This document shows positions 35,193-45,421 of a DNA stretch of 64,000 nucleotides, in pieces. The first letter of the stretch is position 1, and each line of letters begins with the position of its first letter. Below the pieces are notes generated by a model, which was given only the letters and a program-made list of their open reading frames with translations, was not told the DNA's origin and ran no database searches. The stretch is from Aeromonas fluvialis (lineage in GTDB: Bacteria; Pseudomonadota; Gammaproteobacteria; Enterobacterales; Aeromonadaceae): contig NZ_CDBO01000075.1 of NCBI RefSeq assembly GCF_000819885.1, positions 21,272 to 85,271 on the forward strand. Direction: 5' to 3'. A program made the position numbers and the translations under genes.

Positions 35193-36266
35193 ATGTTAGA
35201 AGTACTGAAACGCTGGTATCAGACCCGTTTTTCCGATCCCGATGCCGTTACCCTGTTCCTGTTGCTGGTGTTCAGCTTCACTATCATCTGGCTGTTTGGC
35301 GATCTGCTGGCCCCCCTGCTGGTGGCGCTGGTGATGGCCTATCTGCTGGAGTGGCCGGTTGCCCGGCTGCAAAAGGCGGGGCTGTCGCGCACCCTGGCCA
35401 CCAGCGTCATTCTGATCCTCTTTATTGCGGTGGCGGTGGCCTCCTTGCTGGGGCTTATCCCGACGCTGGTGAGCCAGGGGATCAATCTGGCCAAAGAAGC
35501 TCCCGCCATGCTGACCCACGCTCAGGATTATGTGCGCACCCTGCCGGACAAATACCCCGAGCTCATCGACGTCAGTCTGGTGGAGACCGTCATCGACAAT
35601 ATTCGCCAGCGCATCCTCAGTGGCGGCGAGCATCTGGTGAGCGCCTCCCTCAGCTCGCTGGTCAACGTGGTCGCCATCATGATCTACCTGATTCTGGTGC
35701 CGCTGATGGTCTTCTTTATGCTCAAGGACAAGCGGGTCTTGATGGGCAGCCTGCGCCGCTTCCTGCCGCGCAACCGCACCTTGGTCAACCGGGTGTGGGT
35801 CGAGATGAACAACCAGATCATCAACTACATCCGTGGCAAGGTGATCGAGATCCTGATCGTCGGTATCGCCGCCTATGTCCCCTTCGCCCTGATGGGGTTG
35901 CGTTACTCGGTGCTGCTGGCGGTCGCGGTCGGCTTCTCGGTGCTGATCCCCTATATCGGCGCCGCCGTGGTGACGGTACCGGTGGCCATGGTCGCCCTGT
36001 TCCAGTGGGGCCTCACTCCCGAGTTCGCCTGGCTGATGGTGGCCTATCTGGTCATTCAGGCTCTCGATGGCAACCTGCTGGTGCCGGTGCTCTTCTCGGA
36101 GGCGGTCAACCTCCACCCGGTCGCCATCATCATCGCCGTGCTGGTGTTTGGCGGCTTGTGGGGATTCTGGGGCGTCTTCTTCGCCATTCCCCTCGCCACC
36201 CTGGTCAAGGCGGTGATCAACGCCTGGCCCAAGCGGGAAGATAATGCCCATGCCGTCATCAGATAG
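35193..36266 (+). CDS. perM: AI-2E family transporter PerM
   Basis: A 357-residue multi-pass membrane protein of the AI-2E/PerM family: six to eight hydrophobic segments, the conserved central loop ISPFI-like FLPRNRTLVNRVWVEMNNQI, and PYIGAAVVTVPVAMVALFQ. The family includes quorum-signal exporters and Na+/Li+ antiporters; the PerM branch has no firmly known substrate. It is probably co-transcribed with the TusA-like gene. Confidence 0.9.
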   Translation: MLEVLKRWYQTRFSDPDAVTLFLLLVFSFTIIWLFGDLLAPLLVALVMAYLLEWPVARLQKAGLSRTLATSVILILFIAVAVASLLGLIPTLVSQGINLAKEAPAMLTHAQDYVRTLPDKYPELIDVSLVETVIDNIRQRILSGGEHLVSASLSSLVNVVAIMIYLILVPLMVFFMLKDKRVLMGSLRRFLPRNRTLVNRVWVEMNNQIINYIRGKVIEILIVGIAAYVPFALMGLRYSVLLAVAVGFSVLIPYIGAAVVTVPVAMVALFQWGLTPEFAWLMVAYLVIQALDGNLLVPVLFSEAVNLHPVAIIIAVLVFGGLWGFWGVFFAIPLATLVKAVINAWPKREDNAHAVIR

Positions 36267-36372
36267 ACTGTTTTTTGACTCATCATTCATAAATCTCACT
36301 TGAGATGAATGAGCAAGACCGTGTCCGGTCAAGCTGACGCCCGCCTTTATCCAGCGCAGCGCGCCATAGAAA

Positions 36373-36395
36373 GAGGGAGGCATCATGCCTCCCTC
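36373..36395. repeat. near-perfect 23-nt palindrome downstream of perM
   Basis: GAGGGAGGCAT-C-ATGCCTCCCTC: 11-bp arms with one central base, in the 272-bp gap between the convergent perM and hydrolase genes. No T-run follows, so it is a hairpin of unknown role, possibly a degenerate terminator. Nothing else is seen in this gap. Confidence 0.6.
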
Positions 36396-36539
36396 GCGCA
36401 TTAGCCCTGAGGCTGCAACTCAAACGCGCTAACGTGAGCAGCGTTGTACCCTTGGCGGGCTGATGGTCCTGCGGCTTGCCAGCCCACCCCCCGACACAGG
36501 TCGAACTCGCGCTCAGCCGACATGCTAGCTATCTCTGGT

Positions 36540-37340
36540 TTACAGCGCAGCCAGAAACTCGACCAGCGCCCGGTTGACGAAGGAGGGGTTCTCCAGGGTC
36601 GAGATATGACCGGCAGCCGGGATCTCCTTGAAGGGGCAACCCAGCACCTCGGCCATCAGATAGCCTTCCAGCACTGGGCGCGCCTTGTCCTCACAACCAG
36701 TCATCACCAGCGCGGGAACCTTGATCGCTTCCAGCCATTCGATGCGATCCTCGCGAGTGACAAAACTGCGACCCACCGCCACCATGGCGGCAATCTTGTC
36801 GGCAGGCCAGGCCGCCAGACGGGCCTTGAAATCGGCCAACAGGGCGACATCGGGCTGGTTGGCAAAAAAGAGGGGCGCCACCTGTTCGATGATGGGCGCG
36901 GGTATGGTACCCAGCTGCTCGATCATCGCCAGCATGCCGAGGTAGCGTTCGCAGGTGATCTGGGGCTCGAGGCCAACGAAGGTGTCCATCAGCACCAGCC
37001 CCTTGAGGCGGTTTGGCACCATGCGCGCCAGCTCCACACCCCACATGCCGCCAATGGAGAGGCCCACCAGCACAAACTCATCGACACCGAGGGCATCGAG
37101 CAGCGCCAGCTGATCCCGCGCCAGGGTCGCCAAGGTGCAACCACCTTCGGGGAGTACGTCGGAATACCCGTGGCCCCACAGCTCGGGAACGATACAGCGA
37201 TAGCGGCCCTTGAGCGCCTCGATCTGCGGCACCCACATGGCGCTGTCCCACAGAAAGCTGTGACCAAACAGCAGCACCGGGCCCTGGCCCTCGTCCAGAT
37301 AGGCCATGCGGCGGCCCGCTATCTCCATAAAATGCTTCAT
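36540..37340 (-). CDS. alpha/beta hydrolase
   Basis: A 266-residue soluble alpha/beta hydrolase. Residues 25-35 (LLLFGHSFLWDSAMW) form the oxyanion strand, VLVGLSIGGMWG holds the nucleophile Ser in GLSIGG, and AAGHISTLENP holds the catalytic His. It resembles 3-oxoadipate enol-lactonase/bioH-like esterases without a diagnostic substrate motif. GGAGATAAC precedes the ATG at 37340. Upstream is the tandem repeat region. Confidence 0.85.
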   Translation of the reverse strand: MKHFMEIAGRRMAYLDEGQGPVLLFGHSFLWDSAMWVPQIEALKGRYRCIVPELWGHGYSDVLPEGGCTLATLARDQLALLDALGVDEFVLVGLSIGGMWGVELARMVPNRLKGLVLMDTFVGLEPQITCERYLGMLAMIEQLGTIPAPIIEQVAPLFFANQPDVALLADFKARLAAWPADKIAAMVAVGRSFVTREDRIEWLEAIKVPALVMTGCEDKARPVLEGYLMAEVLGCPFKEIPAAGHISTLENPSFVNRALVEFLAAL

Positions 37341-37350
37341 GTTATCTCCT

Positions 37351-37575
37351 GTTGCCAACTGCTGATGGTGATGAAACTGCCGTGCACATCACCATAAACG
37401 ACGTCATGTTTTTTCTATTGCCAGCGGCTGATGAGGTCTGGGTATCAATCGCCTCATGTTTACTTCTGTTTATATTGCCAGCCGCTGATGATGATGAGAC
37501 GGCAGTGCACATCGCCCTAAATGGCTTCCTGTTTTTTCTGTTGCCAGCGGCTGACGGGGCGGCAGTGTATCACGT
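37351..37575. repeat. imperfect tandem repeat, about 66 bp, four copies
   Basis: Units begin TTGCCAGC/AGGCTGATG at 37351, 37417, 37474 and 37540 (spacings 66, 57, 66; the last copy is partial). Copies 1 and 3 share GAAACTGCCGTGCACAT / GAGACGGCAGTGCACAT and both end in a TGTTTTTTCT-like run. Spacings are multiples of three and the plus strand is open across all copies, encoding repeats of LPAADxDETAVHI and a FFL segment. It occupies most of the 320-bp gap between the hydrolase and ppk2. I know no family with this repeat. Confidence 0.7.
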
Positions 37576-37661
37576 CCCCCTTGGCAGTGGCGCCTCCCTG
37601 GTGCAAGCTGGAGCTGACTCAAAAAGGTCACCCATGACAAGGATTCATCAAGGAGAAACAG

Positions 37662-38489
37662 ATGGCGAAGGAGAAGGAAAAGGAGAAGAACAAGAAGCGT
37701 CCCCGGCTGGACAAAAAGACCTATGAGCATCACCTCGCCCACCTGCAGGAGGAGCTGGTCAAGTTGCAGGAGTGGGTCAAACAGGAGGGGCTCAAGGTCG
37801 TGGTGCTGTTCGAGGGACGGGATGCCGCCGGCAAGGGGGGCGTCATCAAGGCGATCACCGAGCCCCTCAACCCCCGGGTCTGCCGGATCAGCGCCCTGCC
37901 CGCCCCCTCGGATCGGGAGCGCTCCCAGTGGTATTTTCAACGCTACGCCGCCCACCTGCCCGCCGCTGGCGAGATGGTGCTGTTCGATCGCTCCTGGTAC
38001 AACCGGGCCGGGGTCGAACGGGTGATGGGCTTTTGCAGCGACGGCGAATATCGCGAGTTTCTGCGTGCCTGCCCCGAGTTCGAACGGATGCTGATCCGCT
38101 CCGGCATCACCTTGATCAAATACTGGTTCTCGGTCAGCGACGAGGAGCAGGAGAAGCGCTTCAAGGAGCGGATCAACACCCCCATAAAGCGCTGGAAGTT
38201 CAGCCCCATGGATCTCGAATCCCGTTCGCGCTGGGTGGAATACTCCCGCGCCAAGGATGACATGTTCACCTACACGGATACCGAGGATTGTCCCTGGTTT
38301 GTGGTGGATGCCGATGACAAGCGCCGTGCCAGGCTCAACTGCATCTCACACCTGCTTGGCAAGGTGCCCTATGAGGCGATCCACTACGAGCCTATCACCC
38401 TGCCCCCCATCAAGACCGAAGGGTATGAGCGACCGCCGCTGGCCAGCCAGACCTTTGTGCCCGACATTACCGCCGAGCTGGAGGCCTGA
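37662..38489 (+). CDS. ppk2: polyphosphate kinase 2
   Basis: A 275-residue PPK2 family kinase. Walker A is EGRDAAGKGG (51-60), the Walker B/lid region is MVLFDRSWYNRAGVERVMGF near 106, and the adenine-site motif is KRFKERINTPIKRWKFSP. It transfers phosphate between polyphosphate and nucleotides (GDP/ADP to GTP/ATP). A Lys/Glu-rich N-terminus precedes the domain. CAAGGAGAAACAG gives a strong ribosome site. Single-domain length fits class I PPK2. Confidence 0.93.
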   Translation: MAKEKEKEKNKKRPRLDKKTYEHHLAHLQEELVKLQEWVKQEGLKVVVLFEGRDAAGKGGVIKAITEPLNPRVCRISALPAPSDRERSQWYFQRYAAHLPAAGEMVLFDRSWYNRAGVERVMGFCSDGEYREFLRACPEFERMLIRSGITLIKYWFSVSDEEQEKRFKERINTPIKRWKFSPMDLESRSRWVEYSRAKDDMFTYTDTEDCPWFVVDADDKRRARLNCISHLLGKVPYEAIHYEPITLPPIKTEGYERPPLASQTFVPDITAELEA

Positions 38490-38531
38490 TCACCATCACC
38501 CTGCCTGCCATGTTTCCCGAACGGCAGGCAA

Positions 38532-38555
38532 TAAAAAGCCGGTCTGACGACCGGC
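38532..38555 (-). terminator. terminator downstream of malK
   Basis: GCCGGT / ACCGGC stem followed by T5 on the minus strand. A second stem (TGCCTGCC / GGCAGGCA, 38502-38530) lies beside it on the ppk2 side and may close that transcript. Confidence 0.8.
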
Positions 38556-38597
38556 AAAAGGCATTGAATACTAAGGAAAACCAGTACAACTAAATCA

Positions 38598-39734
38598 TCA
38601 GGTACGGATATATTTGGCGGTACGGGGGAACGCCTGCTCCTTGGCATCGAACAGGTAGCAGGCCTCGGCCGGAATACCCACACTGTAGGTCTGACCGGTC
38701 ACCACATCCACATCCGAGGTGGCCTTGACGGTAAAGTCGTGACCATCCACATCCATGTAGACGAAAGATTCGGCCCCCAGATGTTCGGCAACCTGCACTG
38801 TGCCGCTCACCTTGCTGTGGGCATGGGGGTGATCGAGCGGGAACAGATGCTCCGGACGAATGCCCAGCTCCACCTTGTCACCCACCGCGCCGCTGCGGGC
38901 ATCGACCCGGGCACGCACGGTATCGCCGGAGGTCAGTTTGACCACACACTCCTGCTCGCCAATTTCCAGCAACTCCCCGCTCAGGAAGTTCATCTTGGGG
39001 GAGCCGATAAAGCCCGCCACGAACTTGTTGTCCGGGTTGTGATAGAGATCCAGCGGTGAGCCGAACTGCTCCAGGTTGGTAGCCGCCTCGGCCTTGAGCG
39101 GGCTCAGTACCACTATCTTGTCGGCCAGGGTCATCGCTTCCACCTGATCGTGGGTCACGTAGATGATGGTGGAGTTGAGCTCTTTGTGCAGCTTGGCGAT
39201 CTCAATTCGCATCTTGACCCGCAAGGCGGCATCCAAGTTGGAGAGGGGTTCGTCAAACAGGAACACCTGCGGCTGCTGCACGATGCTGCGACCGATGGCA
39301 ACACGCTGACGCTGACCGCCAGAGAGCGCCTTGGGTTTTCTATCCAGCAACGGCTCCAGACCCAGGATCTCGGCGGCGCGCATCACCCGCTTGTGGATGT
39401 TTTCTTTATCCATCTTCTTGAGCTTCAGACCAAAGGCCATGTTCTCGTAGATGTTCATGTGGGGATAGAGGGCATAGGACTGGAACACCATACCGACGTT
39501 GCGCTCTACCGGCGGCACGTCGTTCATGTAACGACCGCCGATGGTCAGCTCACCGCTGGTGATGTCTTCCAGACCCGCGATCATCCGCAGTAGGGTAGAT
39601 TTACCGCAGCCGGACGGGCCGACGAAGACGATGAATTCCCCCTCTTTGATGTCGAGGTTGATACTGCGCAGGGTGTCCTTGTGAACAGCCGGATCGTAAT
39701 TTTTGCGAACGTTGTTGAGTACTACTTCAGCCAT
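38598..39734 (-). CDS. malK: maltose/maltodextrin ABC transporter ATP-binding protein MalK
   Basis: A 378-residue ABC ATPase. Walker [10 protein letters not shown] is at 39-47, the signature LSGGQRQR near 137, Walker B is [12 protein letters not shown], and a C-terminal regulatory (TOBE/MOI) domain contains GIRPEHL. It energises MalFGK2. It differs from E. coli in lying after malG on the same strand (68-bp gap) instead of in a separate operon. A good terminator follows. Confidence 0.94.
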   Translation of the reverse strand: MAEVVLNNVRKNYDPAVHKDTLRSINLDIKEGEFIVFVGPSGCGKSTLLRMIAGLEDITSGELTIGGRYMNDVPPVERNVGMVFQSYALYPHMNIYENMAFGLKLKKMDKENIHKRVMRAAEILGLEPLLDRKPKALSGGQRQRVAIGRSIVQQPQVFLFDEPLSNLDAALRVKMRIEIAKLHKELNSTIIYVTHDQVEAMTLADKIVVLSPLKAEAATNLEQFGSPLDLYHNPDNKFVAGFIGSPKMNFLSGELLEIGEQECVVKLTSGDTVRARVDARSGAVGDKVELGIRPEHLFPLDHPHAHSKVSGTVQVAEHLGAESFVYMDVDGHDFTVKATSDVDVVTGQTYSVGIPAEACYLFDAKEQAFPRTAKYIRT

Positions 39735-39802
39735 GACGAGCTCCGCTCTTGAATCTTTGCAAATCGTGATAGCGGGGGGAGTCAGCTCCCCCGGCCATAA
39801 AC

Positions 39803-40693
39803 TTAACCTTTCACGCCACCGGCGGTGAGACCACCGACTAACCAGCGCTGTGCCAGTAAGAACACCACTGTGATGGGGAAGCCGGAGAGCACTGCTGCCG
39901 CCGCGAAATCACCCCACAGGTAGTTCTGCGGATAGAGGTACTGCTGAGCCCCAACCGCCAGGGTCAGATTGTTCACATCCTGCAGTAGGATGGAGGCCAT
40001 GGGCACCTCGGTAATAGCACCGATGAAGGCGAGGATGAACACTACCGCCAGGATGGGCACCGACAGAGGCAACAGGATCAGGCGGAACGCCTGCCACGGG
40101 GTGGCACCGTCGATGGCCGCCGCTTCCTCCAGAGAGGAGTCGATGGTCTCGAAGTAGCCCTTGATGGTCCAGACGTGGAGGGCAATACCGCCCATGTACG
40201 CCAGGATCAGGCCACCGTGGGTGTTGAGACCCAGCCAGGGGATATAGTCGCCAATCTTGTTAAAGAGCGCGTAGATGGCTACCAGCGCCAATACCGCCGG
40301 GAACATCTGGAAAATCAGCATGCCCTGCAGGATGGTGGACTTGCCACGAAAACGCAGACGGGCAAAGGCGTAGGCACAAGTGGTGGAAAGTGTCACGATC
40401 ATCAGGGCTGTGATGCCGGCGACCTTGATGGAGTTCCACAACCAGGTCAGCACCGGGAACGGCGGTGGCGTGATACTGCCATCGGCGTTGGTGATGGACA
40501 TGCCCAGGGCAAGCCGCCAGTGATCCAGGGTCGGATTGGAGGGGATGATCTCCCCTACCGCGAAGTTACCGTTTCTCAACGAGATGGCGATGACCATGAT
40601 CAACGGGAAGATGATCAGCGCCAGGAAGCCCCACATGACCAAGTGGGTTGCCCACACCCGGTATTTGACTGATTTGGGTTGTACGATTGCCAT
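39803..40693 (-). CDS. malG: maltose ABC transporter permease MalG
   Basis: A 296-residue inner-membrane permease of the MalG type. It has six hydrophobic segments and the EAA loop [19 protein letters not shown] that docks MalK. Length equals E. coli MalG (296). It is separated by 12 bases from malF. Confidence 0.95.
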   Translation of the reverse strand: MAIVQPKSVKYRVWATHLVMWGFLALIIFPLIMVIAISLRNGNFAVGEIIPSNPTLDHWRLALGMSITNADGSITPPPFPVLTWLWNSIKVAGITALMIVTLSTTCAYAFARLRFRGKSTILQGMLIFQMFPAVLALVAIYALFNKIGDYIPWLGLNTHGGLILAYMGGIALHVWTIKGYFETIDSSLEEAAAIDGATPWQAFRLILLPLSVPILAVVFILAFIGAITEVPMASILLQDVNNLTLAVGAQQYLYPQNYLWGDFAAAAVLSGFPITVVFLLAQRWLVGGLTAGGVKG

Positions 40694-40705
40694 GTTGAAG
40701 CCTCC

Positions 40706-42358
40706 TTACAGCTGCTTGTCGGCTTTGGACAATTTCAGGTTGAGCAGCGCCAGCGCACCTACGATGAGGAAGATGGCGGTGGCGATGGCACTGGCCAGAC
40801 CGTAGTCCTGACCACCCGATCCCTGGAACGCAATCCGGTAGGTATAACTCACCAACAAGTCGGTGGTACCTGCCGGGGTACTGGCGCCTATGATGTCGGG
40901 CGCACCATTGGTCAACAACTGGATAAGCACGAAGTTGTTGAAGTTGAAGGCGAACGAGGCAATCAACAGCGGTGTCAGCGGTTTCATCAACTGCGGCACA
41001 GTAATCTTGAAGAAGTTCTGCACCGGACCGGCACCGTCCATGGCTGATGCCTCATAGAGATCTTCCGGAATGGCTTTGAGCAGGCCCATGCAGAGGATCA
41101 TCATGTAGGGGTAACCGAGCCAAGTGTTGACGATGAGGATCATCACCTTAGCCAGGAAGGGGTTGGTATACCAGTCCGGTTTGATGCCAAACGCCGCTTC
41201 CAGGAACATGTTGATCTCACCGAAGTTCTGGTTGAACAAGCCCTTGAACACCAGGATGGAGATAAACGCCGGGATGGCATAGGGCAGGATCAGCATGACA
41301 CGGTAGAAACCACGGCCCTTGAGCTGTTCCCACTGCACCAGGCAAGCCAGTACCATACCGATAGCCAGAGTGAAGGCAACGGAGCAGGTGGAAAAGATCA
41401 CTGTCCAGACGAAAATTTGCATGAACGGCGACAGGATACCGGGATCGGTGAAGATACGCGCGAAGTTCTTCCACCCTACGCTGACCACGAAACCGGGAGC
41501 GATGCCCTTGCCGACAAACTGACCCTGCTGGTCGATATATTGATAGAAGCCTGTCTCACTGTTGGGCAGCATCAATTCGCCACTCTGATTGTCGCGCAGC
41601 AGGTTGCTGTCCTTGATCACTACGCCGGACTTGAGCACGGCACCATCAATCAGACGACTGTACTGCTGCTTCTGGGCGGCAAACTTGCGCAGGCTGCTAA
41701 GTGTCAGGTGGGTACCACCATCCGGCAGCACCAGATCAAGGTCGCTCAGGTGAGTACGATGCTCAACGATGGCGCGGATCGGCGCGGCCTTGCTGGCAGC
41801 TTCGCCAGTGAAGGACTGCAGCTCGACCACTTGCTGGTCGCTCTGTACCTGGCCCTCGCGGGACGCCAGCTCACGGGCCTTGTTGTTCATCAGGGAAATC
41901 GGTTGGCTGATAAAGGATTGATCATCCTGTGTCAGCTGCAGCTGGAACTGGCCATTGTCACCACCCAGCAAAGTAAAATCGAATTCACCACCCGCCACCT
42001 TGTAGCTTTTCTTCAGGTGGTAGTCCCGAGCCTGCTCCGCAGAGAGCAAGTTGGCCCCCGAATAGTTGGTGAAGGCGATGCCAATGGTGTAGGCAAGAGG
42101 GAAGATGATAAACACAACCATGCCCGCAACACCCGGAAAGATGTAGCGATGGGCATAGGTCTTCTTGTTCATGAAAACATACAGACCGACGGAAACCACC
42201 ACCAGATCCAGCAGCGCGAATACCCATTCGCCACTGGCGTACATCATCACGGCTGCGTAGCCGTTGAGGATGGCAACCAGGGCCGCAATGGTCCACTTAA
42301 GCCAGGTGTGCTTATCCTTCGGACCGGCATAGGACTCAACAGAAGGGACTACTTCCAT
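40706..42358 (-). CDS. malF: maltose ABC transporter permease MalF
   Basis: A 550-residue MalF, longer than E. coli MalF (514). Eight hydrophobic segments are expected, with the large periplasmic P2 loop between about residues 100 and 300 that binds MalE. The EAA loop is YEASAMDGAGPVQNFFKIT near residue 440. It forms the maltose channel with MalG. A hairpin lies upstream between it and malE. Confidence 0.94.
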   Translation of the reverse strand: MEVVPSVESYAGPKDKHTWLKWTIAALVAILNGYAAVMMYASGEWVFALLDLVVVSVGLYVFMNKKTYAHRYIFPGVAGMVVFIIFPLAYTIGIAFTNYSGANLLSAEQARDYHLKKSYKVAGGEFDFTLLGGDNGQFQLQLTQDDQSFISQPISLMNNKARELASREGQVQSDQQVVELQSFTGEAASKAAPIRAIVEHRTHLSDLDLVLPDGGTHLTLSSLRKFAAQKQQYSRLIDGAVLKSGVVIKDSNLLRDNQSGELMLPNSETGFYQYIDQQGQFVGKGIAPGFVVSVGWKNFARIFTDPGILSPFMQIFVWTVIFSTCSVAFTLAIGMVLACLVQWEQLKGRGFYRVMLILPYAIPAFISILVFKGLFNQNFGEINMFLEAAFGIKPDWYTNPFLAKVMILIVNTWLGYPYMMILCMGLLKAIPEDLYEASAMDGAGPVQNFFKITVPQLMKPLTPLLIASFAFNFNNFVLIQLLTNGAPDIIGASTPAGTTDLLVSYTYRIAFQGSGGQDYGLASAIATAIFLIVGALALLNLKLSKADKQL

Positions 42359-42399
42359 GCCAATTAACCTTTATAACGCCAAGAGAGATTTAAGAGAGT

Positions 42400-42420
42400 G
42401 GGAGGCCATTGCGGCCTCCC
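42400..42420 (-). other. hairpin between malE and malF
   Basis: An 8-bp stem GGGAGGCC / GGCCTCCC with a 5-base loop lies between the malE stop and malF start. No T-run follows on the minus strand. This kind of hairpin lets MalE mRNA accumulate above the permease message. Confidence 0.6.
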
Positions 42421-42433
42421 GGGTGGTGCGAGC

Positions 42434-43615
42434 TTACTGAACGATACGCTTGGCAGCAGTATCCAGTGCTTCGTCAACACCTTGACGACCCGAAGTCACG
42501 TTTTTGAGGGCAGTTTCAAAAGAAGACCAGAAACGGCTCATCTCGGGAACGGACGGCATCGGCTCGCCAGCCTGGGCGTTCTGCATGGTGGCCTTGATGT
42601 GCGGATCGGATTCCAGGGTCTTCTGGAAGGATTTCAGCGCCACGGCACCCAGCGGCTTGTCGGCGTTAACCGGCGCCAGACCGGCATCGGTCAGCAGGTA
42701 GTTTTCCAGGAACTCGATAGCCAGGTCCTTGTTCGGGCTGGCAGCGTTGATGGTAGCGCCCAGCACGCCAACGAAGGCTTTGGCCGGCTTGCCATTCAGG
42801 GTCGGCAGCGGCGCTACGCCGTACTTGATGCCGCTCTTGTCCAGGTTGCTCCAGGCCCAGGGACCGTTGATCATCATGGCCACTTCGCCCTTGTTGAACT
42901 TGGCGTCCATCACACCGTAGTCGATGCCCTTCTCCAGGTGACCGGACTTGATCATCTCGGAGATGTAGCCCACGCCCATCTTGGCGCCCGCGTTGTTCAC
43001 GCCGGTATCTTTCACGTCATAACCGGTCGCGGTTTTCTTGAAGGCATAACCACCGTTGGCAGCCACCAGCGGGTAGCTGAAGTAGGGGGTGTCATAGGCC
43101 CACATGATGGCGCGCTTGCCATCTTTCTTCAGCGTCTCGTCAATCTTGGCGATCTCTTCGAAGGTCTTCGGCGGCTCTGGCAGCAGGTCCTTGTTATAGA
43201 TCAGGCTGACCGCTTCCATGGCAACCGGATAGCCATAGGTTTTGCCATCAACAGTCATGGCATCCCATGCCAGCTGTTCAAATTTGCCTTTGGTCGCATC
43301 GTTTGGCGTCACAGGAACCAGCAAACCGGCTTTGACCCACTCACCGTAACGGTCGTGAGCCCAGAAGAAGATATCCGGACCGTTGCCAGTGGCGGCAGCT
43401 TGCTGGAATTTCACTTCAACCTGATCCGGGTGAGCCACCGTCACCTTGATGCCGGTTTCTGCTTCAAACTTCTTACCCACTTCGGCAAGACCGTTGTAAC
43501 CCTTGTCACCGTTGATCCAGATGGTCAGCTGGCCTTCGTCGATGGCAGCAGTAGCAGAGCAAGCGACGCCAAGAGTGGCCAGACCGATCAGGGATGACAG
43601 CAATTTCTTTTTCAT
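42434..43615 (-). CDS. malE: maltose/maltodextrin-binding periplasmic protein MalE
   Basis: A 393-residue binding protein. The signal peptide ends near residue 24 (CSATAA), then [37 protein letters not shown] N-terminus matches E. coli Mal[29 protein letters not shown] and [21 protein letters not shown] are hallmark segments of the sugar cleft. It delivers maltodextrins to MalFGK2. First gene of malEFGK. Confidence 0.96.
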   Translation of the reverse strand: MKKKLLSSLIGLATLGVACSATAAIDEGQLTIWINGDKGYNGLAEVGKKFEAETGIKVTVAHPDQVEVKFQQAAATGNGPDIFFWAHDRYGEWVKAGLLVPVTPNDATKGKFEQLAWDAMTVDGKTYGYPVAMEAVSLIYNKDLLPEPPKTFEEIAKIDETLKKDGKRAIMWAYDTPYFSYPLVAANGGYAFKKTATGYDVKDTGVNNAGAKMGVGYISEMIKSGHLEKGIDYGVMDAKFNKGEVAMMINGPWAWSNLDKSGIKYGVAPLPTLNGKPAKAFVGVLGATINAASPNKDLAIEFLENYLLTDAGLAPVNADKPLGAVALKSFQKTLESDPHIKATMQNAQAGEPMPSVPEMSRFWSSFETALKNVTSGRQGVDEALDTAAKRIVQ

Positions 43616-43694
43616 GAGCCTTTCCTTGTATTAGTTCCGCGCTGTAAGAGCATTGTGTGCGAGATGAATATTATCCCAAGTGGCAAACGGCTCA

Positions 43695-43710
43695 CATGAC
43701 GCAACTCGCA
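43695..43710 (-). promoter_or_regulatory. candidate CRP half-consensus site upstream of malE
   Basis: On the minus strand TGCGA-N6-TCATG, 80-95 bases before the malE ATG, resembles the CRP site TGTGA-N6-TCACA with several mismatches. The 43616-43952 gap is AT-rich and holds no gene. MalT boxes (GGGGATGAGG-like) could not be placed with confidence. mal operons are known CRP/MalT targets. Confidence 0.3.
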
Positions 43711-43952
43711 TTTTTGAAATGCAATTACGTATTTTCTTCCAAAATCTTTTGAAAGCATTTTCATATTTCAGGGGGTTAGCGCCATTTATTGGCACATTTC
43801 TCGCCGAGAAGAGAAATTAAATTACCAAATAGAAATAAAAAAACACAAATGAAAGGGTTTTCACCTCATTGAAACCCCTTTCATGTGAGTGAATTGGTTT
43901 AATTTGTTAACAAAGCACCGAGTTGGTTTCGCGGCCCCCTATACCGTTAAAT

Positions 43953-43987
43953 AAAAAGACACCGCAGCGAAGTGCGGTGTCTTTTTT
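43953..43987. terminator. strong bidirectional terminator after yejK
   Basis: GACACCGCA / TGCGGTGTC stem with a 6-base loop, flanked by A5 and T6; closes the yejK transcript 24 bases after its stop. Confidence 0.88.
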
Positions 43988-44010
43988 CCAAAAATGAAGG
44001 CCGGATCACG

Positions 44011-45072
44011 TTATGACTGGCGCAGCAGCTGATCCTTGAGATTGGGCGGCACCCCCTTGATGGTCAGGGTATCAGTCTGGGGATCGTAAAAGATCCGGCT
44101 GTTCAGCAATTTTTGCTCAAAGCTCAAAGTCAGGCCGCCGCCGGAGCCAACAAACTTGGTCAAACCACGCAGGGTAGAGCGATCCGCCGGGAAGCGATCT
44201 GCCAGCTCATACTCCTGGCCAATAAAGCTGTAAAAATCGAGGTCACCGTCGCCGGCATCTTTTGTGGAGAGTTCTGCGGACAACGCCTTGATTTCGATCT
44301 CTTCACCGGCACTGGCCTGTTCGGTGCAATATTTGAAGACCTGCTTTTTATAATCGTTGCGCTCGGTCGGTTCGAGCTGGCGACTGTCGCAATAATCTTC
44401 CACCGCTTGCAGCAAGCCTTTATTTTGTACCTTGGCATCCATGCCCTCACGAGCACCCAGCAGATCCATAAAGAAGTCGCCCAGTTTGCGACCGATACGC
44501 CCCTTGCTGAAGGTGATATAACGGCGCGAATCGGCTTGGGTTTTCCACTCGGTCAAATCAATGCGGGCCACCAGATTGAGTTTGCCGATATCGAGATACT
44601 GGATATGGCGCAATTCCAGCGCTTCGCTGACGGTGACGCTCTCCTTGCCTTCCAGCAGGGCGATCAGCAGATAATCAACCCCGACATAGTTGTATTTGGC
44701 AAACAGCAGCACCCCTTGTTCGTCGAGGGCATGATCCATCAACTGTTTGACCAGCAGTTGGGTCATCTCCACCGAGAAGGGAACGAATTCGAGCTGCTCG
44801 TCGAGCAGTTTTTCCAGCGCAAGGCGAAACAGGGGAGAAGGCTGTTTGGGAGCCTCTTCACCGTCGGCCAACACGGCGACGGCGACCTCGGGGTCGGCGA
44901 AGAAGCCAAAACCTTTGCCCCCCTTGCCGTTGTATATACGGTGCAGCTCCGCCATCAACCCCTGCACCGCCTCGTCGGCAGGCAGAAGCTGACTGCGGGT
45001 GTCGGCGTGAGGCTGGCCATCACCGCCCCGGCGCAGGGAGTGAAGAATGATCTTGTCGATATCGAGACTCAT
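44011..45072 (-). CDS. yejK: nucleoid-associated protein YejK
   Basis: A 353-residue YejK/NdpA protein. MSLDIDKIILHSL, the central GREGMDAKVQNKGLLQAV-like region and the LTIKGVPPNLKDQLLRQ C-terminus are family features. The start at 45072 is the conserved one; the frame extends upstream over yejL. Divergent from yejL-yejM, as in enterics. It associates with the nucleoid; the detailed role is unclear. Confidence 0.95.
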   Translation of the reverse strand: MSLDIDKIILHSLRRGGDGQPHADTRSQLLPADEAVQGLMAELHRIYNGKGGKGFGFFADPEVAVAVLADGEEAPKQPSPLFRLALEKLLDEQLEFVPFSVEMTQLLVKQLMDHALDEQGVLLFAKYNYVGVDYLLIALLEGKESVTVSEALELRHIQYLDIGKLNLVARIDLTEWKTQADSRRYITFSKGRIGRKLGDFFMDLLGAREGMDAKVQNKGLLQAVEDYCDSRQLEPTERNDYKKQVFKYCTEQASAGEEIEIKALSAELSTKDAGDGDLDFYSFIGQEYELADRFPADRSTLRGLTKFVGSGGGLTLSFEQKLLNSRIFYDPQTDTLTIKGVPPNLKDQLLRQS

Positions 45073-45145
45073 GTCACAAAGCCATAGTGTTAACCGAAAG
45101 GGTGAAGTATTATAAGGCGCTTTGAACCGAGATGAACTGAAGATT

Positions 45146-45373
45146 ATGCCCATCGTATCAAAGTACAATAACGAACAGTTTGACGCCCTGATGAACGATC
45201 TGATCACCGCGCTGGAAAAGCATAAGGCACCGGTGGATCTCAGTTTGATGGTGCTCGGCAATCTGACCACCAATATCATCAACGGTATGGCACCGGCCCA
45301 GCGCCAGGCCATCACTGAAAAGTTTGTCCAGGCCCTGACCGCATCGGTCGATAACCGCCAAGACACACACTGA
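45146..45373 (+). CDS. yejL: UPF0352 protein YejL
   Basis: A 75-residue protein matching Yej[35 protein letters not shown] and APAQRQAI. The start at 45146 (MPIVSKYN) agrees with E. coli MPQISRYS; an upstream TTG would add eight residues. Function unknown. It is 48 bases before yejM and probably co-transcribed. Confidence 0.93.
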   Translation: MPIVSKYNNEQFDALMNDLITALEKHKAPVDLSLMVLGNLTTNIINGMAPAQRQAITEKFVQALTASVDNRQDTH

Positions 45374-45421
45374 GTCCTGCGACTCGGCTGATTTGACGTT
45401 TCTCAACGCAGATGGATCATT

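Noticed and set aside
35196..36401. A 401-codon open frame opposite perM
   Set aside because: His/Gln/Asp-rich antisense frame of a hydrophobic protein; no ribosome site.
43851..43882. Inverted repeat GAAAGGGTTTTC / GAAACCCCTTTC upstream of malE
   Set aside because: Imperfect arms in AT-rich sequence; not a MalT box, and too weak to call an operator.
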